DNA of 41,485 nt from NCBI GenBank assembly GCA_024639005.1, contig JAHEJD010000021.1, positions 1 through 41,485 of the forward strand, in the 5' to 3' direction. This document shows positions 8,307-15,086 of this stretch, in pieces (position 1 is the stretch's first letter; each line of letters begins with the position of its first letter). The translations under genes were made by a program, and so were the position numbers. The notes under the pieces were generated by a model. It had not been told where the DNA came from. It saw only the letters and a program-made list of their open reading frames with translations, and searched no databases. Source of the stretch: Chromatiaceae bacterium (GTDB taxonomy: Bacteria > Pseudomonadota > Gammaproteobacteria > Chromatiales > Chromatiaceae).

Positions 8307-8738
8307 ATGAAGGCACTCATCACATCACTGGTCCTGATCGTCGGCGCTCAGGCGCAGGGGGCAGGATGGGACCGCACCGAAAATATTGTTCGCATTCATG
8401 CCGGCGATGGCATGCCGTTGGCTTTCGTGTTCTATACGGAGAACCGGTGTCGCCCGATGCTTAGTCCCTCATTTGCGATCGGCAACAGCGCGCCGACAGC
8501 GCGTATCCGCGTTGATGGCGGCGATATCCATACGCTGCAGAGAATATCGCTGCGGAATTCCAGACTGAGTTACGGACTAAATAACGAGCAGCGGGCGGAG
8601 ATCGTAGCCGGCTATACGCTGCGGGTTGCAGTTAAGGACGTTGTGAGGCGGTTTGATCTGTCGGGCAGCGGGAAGATGATCAAGGCTGCGGAGGCGGACT
8701 GCAGGGAGCGGCTGCTGGACGAAGAGATGCTCCAGTAG
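8307..8738 (+). CDS. Hypothetical secreted protein
   Basis: A 143-residue protein with a short signal peptide (MKALITSLVLIVGAQAQGA) and an otherwise soluble mature part with two Cys (near residues 48 and 132). The start is well supported by GGGAGG about 10 bp upstream of ATG 8307. No family is recognised. The mature part (FYTENRCRP, ARIRVDGGDIHTLQRISLRN, EIVAGYTLRVAVKDVVRRFD) looks like an all-beta domain with a helical tail. It stands alone between the DUF2177 gene and the convergent TPR gene. Confidence 0.7.
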   Translation: MKALITSLVLIVGAQAQGAGWDRTENIVRIHAGDGMPLAFVFYTENRCRPMLSPSFAIGNSAPTARIRVDGGDIHTLQRISLRNSRLSYGLNNEQRAEIVAGYTLRVAVKDVVRRFDLSGSGKMIKAAEADCRERLLDEEMLQ

Positions 8739-8826
8739 TCTGCGACGTCACTCGGTTGTCGATCGAGGCCCGCGGGACTTGGCGAGTTTCCCTTGCGCAC
8801 TGGATGCGGATTGCGGTCGGATGCGA

Positions 8827-9267
8827 CTAAGGCGCTGATTCAGAGCGCGAATCTATCCAGCGGATAATATCGTCGACGTCTGCCGGATGCCCCACCCCGC
8901 GAGACTTCGCCTCGACAAAGGCAGCGCGTGCCGGACCCAGCTGACCCATGTGCAGGTAGGCCATGCCCATGCCGATGAATGAACCGGTGCCGTCATCACC
9001 CAGCGTGATAGCGCGCTGAAAGCTTTTTACCGCATCGGCGTAGCGCTGATCGAGCAGCTGCATACCGCCGAGGTGGGCGAATGCCTCATGCGAGTCTGGA
9101 TGGGATTGGGTCATCGCCTCGTAGACTAACAGCGCCCCCTGGATGTCGCCCGCCGCAGCCAGCTGTTGCCCTTCAGTCAATGCCTTCCCAAGCTGGGCGA
9201 ACGTCATGTTGGGCCAGCCCAGGGTGACGGCGAGCAGACAGCTCAGCAAGACAATCAGGCGTCGCAT
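8827..9267 (-). CDS. Periplasmic TPR-repeat protein, downstream of the HAO-like cytochrome
   Basis: A 146-residue exported protein. The signal peptide MRRLIVLLSCLLAVTLGWP...AQ is followed by TPR units (EGQQLAAAGDIQGALLVYEA, EAFAHLGGMQLLDQRYADAV, GSFIGMGMAYLHMGQLGPAR), i.e. about three repeats. ATG 9267 is chosen over the upstream in-frame start at 9330 because GGAG lies 9 bp upstream and the signal peptide then starts correctly. It follows the octaheme cytochrome on the same strand with a 76-bp gap that contains a stable hairpin. A scaffold or assembly-factor role for the cytochrome is inferred from position only. Confidence 0.8.
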   Translation of the reverse strand: MRRLIVLLSCLLAVTLGWPNMTFAQLGKALTEGQQLAAAGDIQGALLVYEAMTQSHPDSHEAFAHLGGMQLLDQRYADAVKSFQRAITLGDDGTGSFIGMGMAYLHMGQLGPARAAFVEAKSRGVGHPADVDDIIRWIDSRSESAP

Positions 9268-9302
9268 CTGATTTTCTCCGGTGGGGTGACTAGAACAGGC
9301 GC

Positions 9303-9318
9303 GCCCGCTTGCGCGGGC
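9303..9318 (-). other. GC-rich stem-loop between the HAO-like and TPR genes
   Basis: GCCCGC (9303-9308), tetraloop TTGC, GCGGGC (9313-9318): a perfect 6-bp GC stem in the 76-bp gap between two co-directional genes. No T tract follows on the minus strand, so it is not a canonical terminator. It may stabilise the upstream mRNA or lower expression of the TPR gene (inference). Confidence 0.45.
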
Positions 9319-9343
9319 ACGTGTCCTCACATCTGCGGCTTTG

Positions 9344-10834
9344 CTACTTCAGGGCGCCCTTGCCGTAGCGCTCCTCGAAGCCCGCACGGACCTTGTCGAT
9401 CTGGTCCTTGTTCATACCTTCGAAATACCAGGCGTGGCCCTCGATCGGCTTGAAGTACTTGGCCAGCATCGCGTCGGCGAACTGCTCGTTGCCGTCCTTC
9501 TTCATTGCGGCTTCCTTGAGTTCAGGAATCCACTTCAGATAGGTGTGCTTGGCTACGTCGTACATACCGTGCCACCAGGTGTAGTCCGGGCCGTTCATCG
9601 ACGCGCCGTGACGGGCACGGCGACCCTCGTGATGCCAGATCTCCCACCAGGTCCACTCGATCTGGTCATCGAAGGGTGAGGGCGTGATGTAACCATTCTT
9701 CTTCAGCTCTCCCATCACGGCGGCGATCGGTCTGGCGAACTTCTCGTTGTAGAGGTCCACCACGTCGTCGAACTGCTTGTAGTGGCCCTCGATCACGCCC
9801 TCGCTGTGGCAGGCGGCACAGACCTCCTGCATCTTTTCGCGGCGGTCCTGCCAGGTCAGCACCTCGACGACCTTGGAGCCCTTGGCCTTGTCGCCGACCT
9901 TCGGGATCTTGCCGCCCTCCTTGACGTCGAACTCGTCGCCGTTTTCCAGCTTGACCAGGTTGATCTTTTGCGAAATCGGCGGACGTAGGGTCCAGGAGAT
10001 GCGCTCGCCGACGTTGTGCGTCTTCGGCTGGTCGCCGCCCCGGCTCATGTGGCAGGTGGCGCAGGTCGGCGCGGCCGAATAGTCGACACCGGCGACCCAT
10101 TTGTCGGACTCGAGGTTCATCTCATCGACCTTCGCGCGGTAGATGATGCCGTGCTTCGATTCGTTGTAGACCTCGATCTGCGGGTGGTCAGGGCCGACGT
10201 GGCACTTGCCGCAGGTGTCCGGTGTGCGTGCCTGGGCCTTGGAGAAGCGGTGACGTCCGTGGCAGGCGGTGCAGGAACCGGCCGAGCCGTCCGGGTTGAT
10301 GCGGCCGATGCCGGTATTCGGCCAGGTGGTCGGGATGGGCTTGCCGTCCTTGCCGACCTCGATCTTGGCGCCGTGACACTGGCGACAGCCGGCGTTTACC
10401 GCGGCCGGTCCACCGACCACTTCACCGAGCAGGTTGTCGAGCGAGGCCAGGATCTGACCCGCCTTGGAGTGGTGCGAACCGTCCATCTCCTCGAATTCCT
10501 GCTGGTGACAGCGCGAGCAGTCCTTCGGCGAGACGATGATCGAGATCAGCTGCTTCTTGTGCGCGAAGGCATCGACGTCGCCCTTTTCGGCCTTGTGGCA
10601 GTCGAGGCAGTTCACACCGGCCTGGCCGTGGGAACTGTGGTTCCACTCCAGCGTCAGTCCGGGGTTTTCGGTCCGGTGACATTCGACACATTCCTCGCCG
10701 GCCGGGTCGCCCCAGTCCTTACCGATCTCGCCGGCCGGTCGGGCGGCAAATACGCCACTGACAACCAACATCAGCCCAAACGCCGTCAGGTAGCGGATCA
10801 GGTAGCTGAAAGCCGAATATTTGGCATGGCTCAT
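9344..10834 (-). CDS. Octahaem cytochrome c, hydroxylamine oxidoreductase (HAO) family
   Basis: Exported 496-residue protein with eight CxxCH motifs, at residues 49, 76, 106, 150, 188, 208, 258 and 339. The signal peptide is MSHAKYSAFSYLIRYLTAFG...VFA. HAO-family landmarks include WPNTGIGRINPDGSAGSC, GPDHPQIEVYNESKHGI, DYSAAPTCATCHMS, ISWTLRPPIS and HHEGRRARHGASMNGPDYTW. No CxxCK motif is present, which argues against the octahaem nitrite reductase branch. Tyr418 lies in the GPDYTWWHG segment where the haem-P460 cross-linking Tyr of HAO is expected; exact alignment could not be made here. Start ATG 10834 has GAGGA 8 bp upstream; an in-frame start at 10906 would bury the signal peptide. No haoB, cycA/B or amo genes are nearby, so a role in ammonia oxidation is unlikely; hydroxylamine, nitrite or NO conversion is inferred. 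Confidence 0.9.
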   Translation of the reverse strand: MSHAKYSAFSYLIRYLTAFGLMLVVSGVFAARPAGEIGKDWGDPAGEECVECHRTENPGLTLEWNHSSHGQAGVNCLDCHKAEKGDVDAFAHKKQLISIIVSPKDCSRCHQQEFEEMDGSHHSKAGQILASLDNLLGEVVGGPAAVNAGCRQCHGAKIEVGKDGKPIPTTWPNTGIGRINPDGSAGSCTACHGRHRFSKAQARTPDTCGKCHVGPDHPQIEVYNESKHGIIYRAKVDEMNLESDKWVAGVDYSAAPTCATCHMSRGGDQPKTHNVGERISWTLRPPISQKINLVKLENGDEFDVKEGGKIPKVGDKAKGSKVVEVLTWQDRREKMQEVCAACHSEGVIEGHYKQFDDVVDLYNEKFARPIAAVMGELKKNGYITPSPFDDQIEWTWWEIWHHEGRRARHGASMNGPDYTWWHGMYDVAKHTYLKWIPELKEAAMKKDGNEQFADAMLAKYFKPIEGHAWYFEGMNKDQIDKVRAGFEERYGKGALK

Positions 10835-10968
10835 CGCGGATTCCTCTTTATCACCGGGCTCAGGCGAGGGCCCTGAGACCGCGTTATTCATTTGCAGCCA
10901 AGGCAACTTGCGCGCTACGGCTTCGGGTTGTGACTGCGGAAATTACTTATGAGGAGTATGGTTAAACC

Positions 10969-10982
10969 TTGAGGCAGCTCAA
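10969..10982. promoter_or_regulatory. FNR/DNR-like box 1 (TTGAG-N4-CTCAA)
   Basis: TTGAG-gcag-CTCAA is a perfect inverted repeat with 4-bp spacer, extended by one base each side (C...G). It has the geometry of FNR/DNR/NnrR sites (TTGAT-N4-ATCAA). It lies 135 bp upstream of the HAO-like start codon. Confidence 0.5.
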
Positions 10983-11027
10983 GAATCGGAATCCACTGCG
11001 TCGGCCTGCTGCGTTTCTGCGCTTGTT

Positions 11028-11041
11028 TTGACGCAGATCAA
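11028..11041. promoter_or_regulatory. FNR/DNR-like box 2 (TTGAC-N4-ATCAA)
   Basis: TTGAC-gcag-ATCAA matches the FNR-class consensus at nine of ten half-site bases and shares the same GCAG spacer as box 1. The centres of the two boxes are 59 bp apart. It lies 117 bp upstream of the regulator's ATG and 194 bp upstream of the HAO-like ATG. Confidence 0.6.
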
Positions 11042-11157
11042 ATTCAGATGGATTTTCAGGCCGCCGCGACCAAGTCACGCTTTATGGCGTATTCAAGAAC
11101 TAACCATAAACCCGGGCTTGCGCATTACGGCTGTGCACGAACCCCTGGGGGCAAGTC

Positions 11158-11865
11158 ATGCATTCGAACGGTAACCCGGTTCCGCTGGATCAGATACGGG
11201 ACCTGGCGTTGTTCCACGCCATGGACGAGGACTCGCTGGTGGACATCGCGCAGGGCGGCTGGGTGGTGGGACACAGGCGCGGGATGCGCATCATCGGACG
11301 CGGCGAGTTCATGGAGGGTCTGTACACCGTCCTCGAGGGTCGCCTCAAGCTCTACATGCTGTCGTGCAATGGCGACGAACGCGTCCTGCGCATCCTCGAG
11401 CCTGGCGCCACCTTTGGCGAGGCGATCATGTTCAACGCGATCCCCAGCCCGGTGTTCGTCGACACCCTGTCGGCGGTGCGGCTCGCCTATTTCCCGGGTC
11501 CGGTGATCATCGAGGCCCTGGCGCGCGACCCCCAGTTTACCCAGGCCATGCTGCAGTCGATGAGCGGCATTATGCGCATGCTGATCCAGGATCTCGAGAC
11601 CTGTTGCCTGCAGAACGCGCGACAGCGCATTGTCAACTATCTGCTGCGCGAGGCGGACGCAGTCCCACCCCCGCATATCGAGATCCATCTGCCAGCCCCG
11701 AAGGCCGTTGTGGCCAGCACGCTGAATATCTCGGCCGAGACTTTCTCACGCGAACTGCATCGCCTGCATGACAATGGCCTGATCGAGATCAAGCGCAGGA
11801 CGATATACCTGCGTGAGCCTGACGCGCTGCGGGCGATTGCCGAAGGGAGCGTTGCTGTATCGTAA
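11158..11865 (+). CDS. Crp/FNR family transcriptional regulator, DNR/NnrR-like
   Basis: A 235-residue protein with an N-terminal cyclic-nucleotide-binding-like beta barrel (about residues 20-120, with LEPGATFGEAI), a dimerisation helix (about 125-155) and a C-terminal winged helix-turn-helix (PKAVVASTLNISAETFSREL). The recognition helix has E194, S197 and R198 (ETFSR), the E..SR pattern by which FNR reads TTGA half-sites. The N-terminus lacks the FNR four-Cys cluster; the only Cys residues are at 70, 149 and 150, so an O2-labile [4Fe-4S] sensor is unlikely and a DNR-type NO sensor is more plausible (inference). GGGGG lies 6 bp upstream of ATG 11158. It is divergent from the octahaem cytochrome and convergent with queG. 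Confidence 0.88.
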   Translation: MHSNGNPVPLDQIRDLALFHAMDEDSLVDIAQGGWVVGHRRGMRIIGRGEFMEGLYTVLEGRLKLYMLSCNGDERVLRILEPGATFGEAIMFNAIPSPVFVDTLSAVRLAYFPGPVIIEALARDPQFTQAMLQSMSGIMRMLIQDLETCCLQNARQRIVNYLLREADAVPPPHIEIHLPAPKAVVASTLNISAETFSRELHRLHDNGLIEIKRRTIYLREPDALRAIAEGSVAVS

Positions 11866-11887
11866 AGGCCAGCAGGCTGTCGGACTG

Positions 11888-12961
11888 TCATCTGCCGGCA
11901 CCCCCGCGCTGGCGCTGCAGCGCCCAGGCGACGTGTTCGCGCACCATGGCGTCGGGCTGGTCCCGCCGACCTTCCAGTGCCGCGATGATCGCCGGATCAC
12001 TGCGCGCATTGCCGAGCGCCACCGCGAGATTGCGCAACCAGCGCAGGTAGCCAATGCGTCGGATCGCCGAACCCTCGGTGCAGTTGAGAAAGTCTGCTTC
12101 GCTCCAGCCGAACAGCGTCAGCAGCGTCGCACGATCGAGCCCATGGCGTGGGGCAAAGTCGCGTTCGTCGCTGGGCGTGGCAAAGCGATTCCACGGACAG
12201 ACCTGTTGGCAGTCGTCGCAGCCATAGATTCGATTGCCCATCAGCGGGCGCAGGGGTTCCGGGATGCTGCCCTTGAGTTCGATCGTCAGGTAGGAGATGC
12301 AGCGCCGTGCGTCGACCTGATAGGGCGCGACGATCGCGCCGGTCGGACAGATATCCAGACAGGCCCGACAGCTGCCGCAGTGCGCTTCCACCGGTGCGTC
12401 GATCGGCAACGGCAGATCGGTATACAGCTCCCCAAGAAAAAACCAGGATCCGGCGTCGCGATGCAGCAGGTTGGAATGCTTGCCGATCCAGCCCAGTCCG
12501 GCCTTCGCCGCTATGGCCTTTTCCATTACCGGCGCCGAATCGACGAACGCGCGATAGCCGAACGGTCCCACCGCGGACACGATGCGCTGCGCCAGGGTCT
12601 GCAGGCGGCGACGGAGTACCTTGTGATAGTCCCGGCCGAGGGCGTAGCGCGACACAAAGGCCGCGCTCGGATCCTCGAGAATCTCGCTGGGGTCCGGTTC
12701 TTGCGGCAGATAATCCATGCGCGCCGAGATAATGCGCAGCGTTCCCGGCACCAGCTCGGCAGGGCGGGTTCGCTTGCGGCCGTGCCGCCGCATGTAGTTC
12801 ATCTCGCCATGACGACCGCGCTCGAGCCATCGGTAGAGGTGACGCTCGGCATCGCTCAGGTCGGTATCAGCGATGCCGACCTGCTGGAAACCCAGTTCGG
12901 CGCCCCAGCGCTTGATGCGCCGCGCTAGGCGGTTGAAATCGATCTCTGGCTGGGTTTCCAT
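11888..12961 (-). CDS. queG: Epoxyqueuosine reductase QueG
   Basis: Cobalamin- and iron-sulphur-dependent enzyme that reduces epoxyqueuosine to queuosine in tRNA. Length 357 residues, as usual. The two [4Fe-4S] motifs CGSCRACLDICP and CDDCQQVCPW are in the second half. The segments VDSAPVMEKAIAAKAGLGWI and KHSNLLHRDAGSWFFLGEL are family-typical, and a C-terminal HEAT-like tail is present. Its ATG is only 35 bp from the divergent nnr ATG, so the two promoters must overlap or one lies inside coding sequence. The queG/nnr arrangement is the same as in E. coli. Confidence 0.97.
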   Translation of the reverse strand: METQPEIDFNRLARRIKRWGAELGFQQVGIADTDLSDAERHLYRWLERGRHGEMNYMRRHGRKRTRPAELVPGTLRIISARMDYLPQEPDPSEILEDPSAAFVSRYALGRDYHKVLRRRLQTLAQRIVSAVGPFGYRAFVDSAPVMEKAIAAKAGLGWIGKHSNLLHRDAGSWFFLGELYTDLPLPIDAPVEAHCGSCRACLDICPTGAIVAPYQVDARRCISYLTIELKGSIPEPLRPLMGNRIYGCDDCQQVCPWNRFATPSDERDFAPRHGLDRATLLTLFGWSEADFLNCTEGSAIRRIGYLRWLRNLAVALGNARSDPAIIAALEGRRDQPDAMVREHVAWALQRQRGGAGR

Positions 12962-12996
12962 CAGGCTAACGATAACCCTTTATCCCCAGCAGGCCG

Positions 12997-14505
12997 ATGA
13001 CCCTACGCACCCTCCCGGATAACGCCGAACTGCCGCGTGCCCTGTACACCGCCGCGCAGGTGCGCGAGTTCGACCGCCTGGCGATCGAGCGTTTCGGCAT
13101 TGCCGGGCTGACGCTGATGGAGCGGGCCGGCCAGGCGGCGTTTGATCTGCTGCGCCGACGCTGGCCGGCGGCGCGCCGCCTGGTCGTCCTGGCCGGCACC
13201 GGCAACAACGGCGGCGATGGCTTTGTCGTGGCGCGGCTGGCGCGTGCGGCCGGTTGGGAGGTGCTCGTCCTGCAGCTTGGCGATCGAGACCGCCTGCACG
13301 GTGATGCGGGGGCTAATGCGGCGCGCTGGCAATCTGCGGCCGGGCCTTGGCGCCCGTTCGACGCCATCCCTGATGACGTCGATGTAATCATCGATGCCAT
13401 GCTGGGTACCGGACTGGAGCGCCCGCTTGCCGGGCAGTGGTCCGCGGCCGTCGCGGCGGTCAATGCGCATCGCGCACCCTGCCTGGCGCTCGATGTGCCC
13501 ACTGGCCTGCATTCGGAGTCGGGCGTCATCCTCGGCGATGCGGTGGTTGCCGCGGTCACCATCAGTTTCATCGGCCTCAAGCTCGGTCTTTTCACCGCAG
13601 ATGGTCCCGATTGCGCGGGCGAGGTCGAATTCGCCGGGCTCGGGGTGCCGGCCGTGGTGTATGCCAGCAGCGTGCCGGCAGCACGCCGCATCGATTGGCA
13701 CAAACAGGCCGAGCGGCTCGAGCCGCGTCGCCGCAACAGCCACAAGGGGCATTTCGGCCATGTTCTGGTGGTGGGGGGTAACCTGGGCTTCGGCGGCGCC
13801 GCCCGGATCGCGGCCGAGGCCGCGCTGCGCGTCGGCAGCGGCCTGGTCAGCCTGGCCACGCGGGCGCAACACGTGGCGCCGGCACTGGCGACGCGCCCGG
13901 AGTTGATGGTTCACGCGGTCGAGGGTGCAGCGGACCTGCGGCCGCTACTTGAGCGTGCCAATGTCGTCGCCGTTGGTCCCGGTCTGGGGCAGGACACCTG
14001 GGCAGAGTCGCTCTGGGGTGCGGTCTGCGACGCGGGGCGGCGAACGGTAGTCGATGCCGACGCCCTGCGGCTGTTGGCCATCACGCCGCAGCGACGCGAC
14101 GACTGGGTGCTGACCCCGCACCCGGGCGAAGCGACGCTGCTGCTGGGGCCAGGCGCCGTCGAGGTCAATTCACGGCGAATCAACGCGGCCGTGCAGCTGC
14201 AGCAGCGTTATGGGGGTAGCGTGGTCCTCAAAGGGGTTGGCAGCGTGGTGGCGAGCGCCGGCAGCACTCCCCCGGCGGTGTGTTGCGACGGCAACCCGGG
14301 CATGGCGAGCGGTGGCATGGGCGACGCCCTGACCGGGGTGATCGCCGGGCTGTTGGCGCAGGGCATGGAGCTGCGCGACGCCACCGAGACCGGGGTCTGC
14401 CTGCATGCCGCCGCCGCCGACGTGGCCGCGACAACCGGCGGCGAACGCGGTCTGTTGGCCGGCGATCTGGCCGACCAGCTGCGTCGCCTGGTGAATCCGC
14501 AATGA
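12997..14505 (+). CDS. nnr: Bifunctional NAD(P)H-hydrate epimerase / ADP-dependent NAD(P)H-hydrate dehydratase
   Basis: Repairs hydrated NAD(P)H. Length 502 residues. The N-terminal YjeF epimerase domain (about 1-215) shows GTGNNGGDGFVVARL, DAMLGTGLERPL and ALDVPTGLHSESG. The C-terminal dehydratase domain (about 225-495) shows HKGHFGHVLVVGG, VGPGLGQDTW, LTPHPGEATLL and the nucleotide-binding GNPGMASGGMGDALTGVIAG. Its stop overlaps the tsaE start (ATGA at 14502-14505), so the two are translationally coupled. Confidence 0.97.
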   Translation: MTLRTLPDNAELPRALYTAAQVREFDRLAIERFGIAGLTLMERAGQAAFDLLRRRWPAARRLVVLAGTGNNGGDGFVVARLARAAGWEVLVLQLGDRDRLHGDAGANAARWQSAAGPWRPFDAIPDDVDVIIDAMLGTGLERPLAGQWSAAVAAVNAHRAPCLALDVPTGLHSESGVILGDAVVAAVTISFIGLKLGLFTADGPDCAGEVEFAGLGVPAVVYASSVPAARRIDWHKQAERLEPRRRNSHKGHFGHVLVVGGNLGFGGAARIAAEAALRVGSGLVSLATRAQHVAPALATRPELMVHAVEGAADLRPLLERANVVAVGPGLGQDTWAESLWGAVCDAGRRTVVDADALRLLAITPQRRDDWVLTPHPGEATLLLGPGAVEVNSRRINAAVQLQQRYGGSVVLKGVGSVVASAGSTPPAVCCDGNPGMASGGMGDALTGVIAGLLAQGMELRDATETGVCLHAAAADVAATTGGERGLLAGDLADQLRRLVNPQ

Positions 14506-14978
14506 GCGGGCGGCCGAGCCTGACCATTACGCTGGTGGGCGAGGCCGCGCAAATGGCCTTCGGGGCGCGCCTGGCGAAGGCCTGCCGGGCGCCTCTGTTG
14601 GTTTATCTGCAGGGCGATCTGGGTACCGGAAAGACCACCCTGACCCGCGGGCTGTTGCGGGGCCTGGGACATCGCGGCGCGGTCAAGAGCCCAACCTACA
14701 CGCTGATCGAGCCCTACGAGCTCGATGGTGAGCGGATCTATCATCTCGACCTCTACCGCGTCGGAGATCCGGGTGAGCTCGAGTATCTGGGGCTGCGGGA
14801 GATGCTGGCCGATGACGCAGTAATCCTGATCGAATGGCCCGAGCGCGGCGAGGGCTGGCTGCCGTCGCCCGATCTCTGGATCCGCCTGCAACACCGGCCC
14901 GATGGGCGGCGCATTGAACTGCGGGGCGTCACCCAGCGCGGCGAAGCGGTGATCAACAAGCTGACGCAAGTTCTCTAG
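14502..14978 (+). CDS. tsaE: tRNA threonylcarbamoyladenosine biosynthesis ATPase TsaE
   Basis: Partner of TsaB/TsaD in t6A37 tRNA modification. Length 158 residues. The Walker A motif GDLGTGKTTLTRGL is followed by VKSPTYTLIEPY, the HLDLYRVGDP motif and VILIEWPERGE, all diagnostic. The frame is open upstream, but the ATG at 14502 overlaps the nnr stop by ATGA and gives the family N-terminus (MSGRPSLTITLVG). Confidence 0.96.
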   Translation: MSGRPSLTITLVGEAAQMAFGARLAKACRAPLLVYLQGDLGTGKTTLTRGLLRGLGHRGAVKSPTYTLIEPYELDGERIYHLDLYRVGDPGELEYLGLREMLADDAVILIEWPERGEGWLPSPDLWIRLQHRPDGRRIELRGVTQRGEAVINKLTQVL

Positions 14979-15042
14979 AAGTTTTCTAGAAAGATCGTTT
15001 ATCCTATCGTTTAATCTAGGAAATTTTCTAGAGCTATGCTAG
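14975..15042. promoter_or_regulatory. AT-rich CTAG-repeat cluster upstream of amiC
   Basis: Five CTAG tetranucleotides occur in 68 bp (14975, 14986, 15016, 15028 and 15039), including two identical TTTTCTAGA copies (14982-14990 and 15024-15032) 42 bp apart. The first overlaps the tsaE stop codon. TATGCT (15035-15040) could be a -10 for amiC, but no matching -35 was seen. This is the only AT-rich stretch in the otherwise tightly packed superoperon. Confidence 0.45.
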
Positions 15043-15086
15043 GTTAGAGGACGGCTCAGGGAAAAATTTCGGGAACTCTGAACCCT

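Larger units (their letters stand above)
10835..11157. promoter_or_regulatory. Divergent promoter region between the HAO-like cytochrome and the DNR-type regulator
   Basis: This 323-bp gap is less GC-rich than the genes on either side and holds no convincing ORF. It contains two FNR/DNR-like inverted repeats (listed separately). On the minus strand a CATAAG hexamer (10951-10946) lies near the expected -10 position for the nearer box, but spacing is not ideal (about -36 rather than -41.5). No clear -10 was found for the regulator gene. Confidence 0.6.

Noticed and set aside
10016-10876. 286-codon plus-strand open frame
   Set aside because: Antisense to the octahaem cytochrome gene; its sequence shows no domain and mirrors the CxxCH-rich strand.
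11813-12928. 371-codon plus-strand open frame
   Set aside because: Antisense to queG, whose iron-sulphur motifs are unambiguous.
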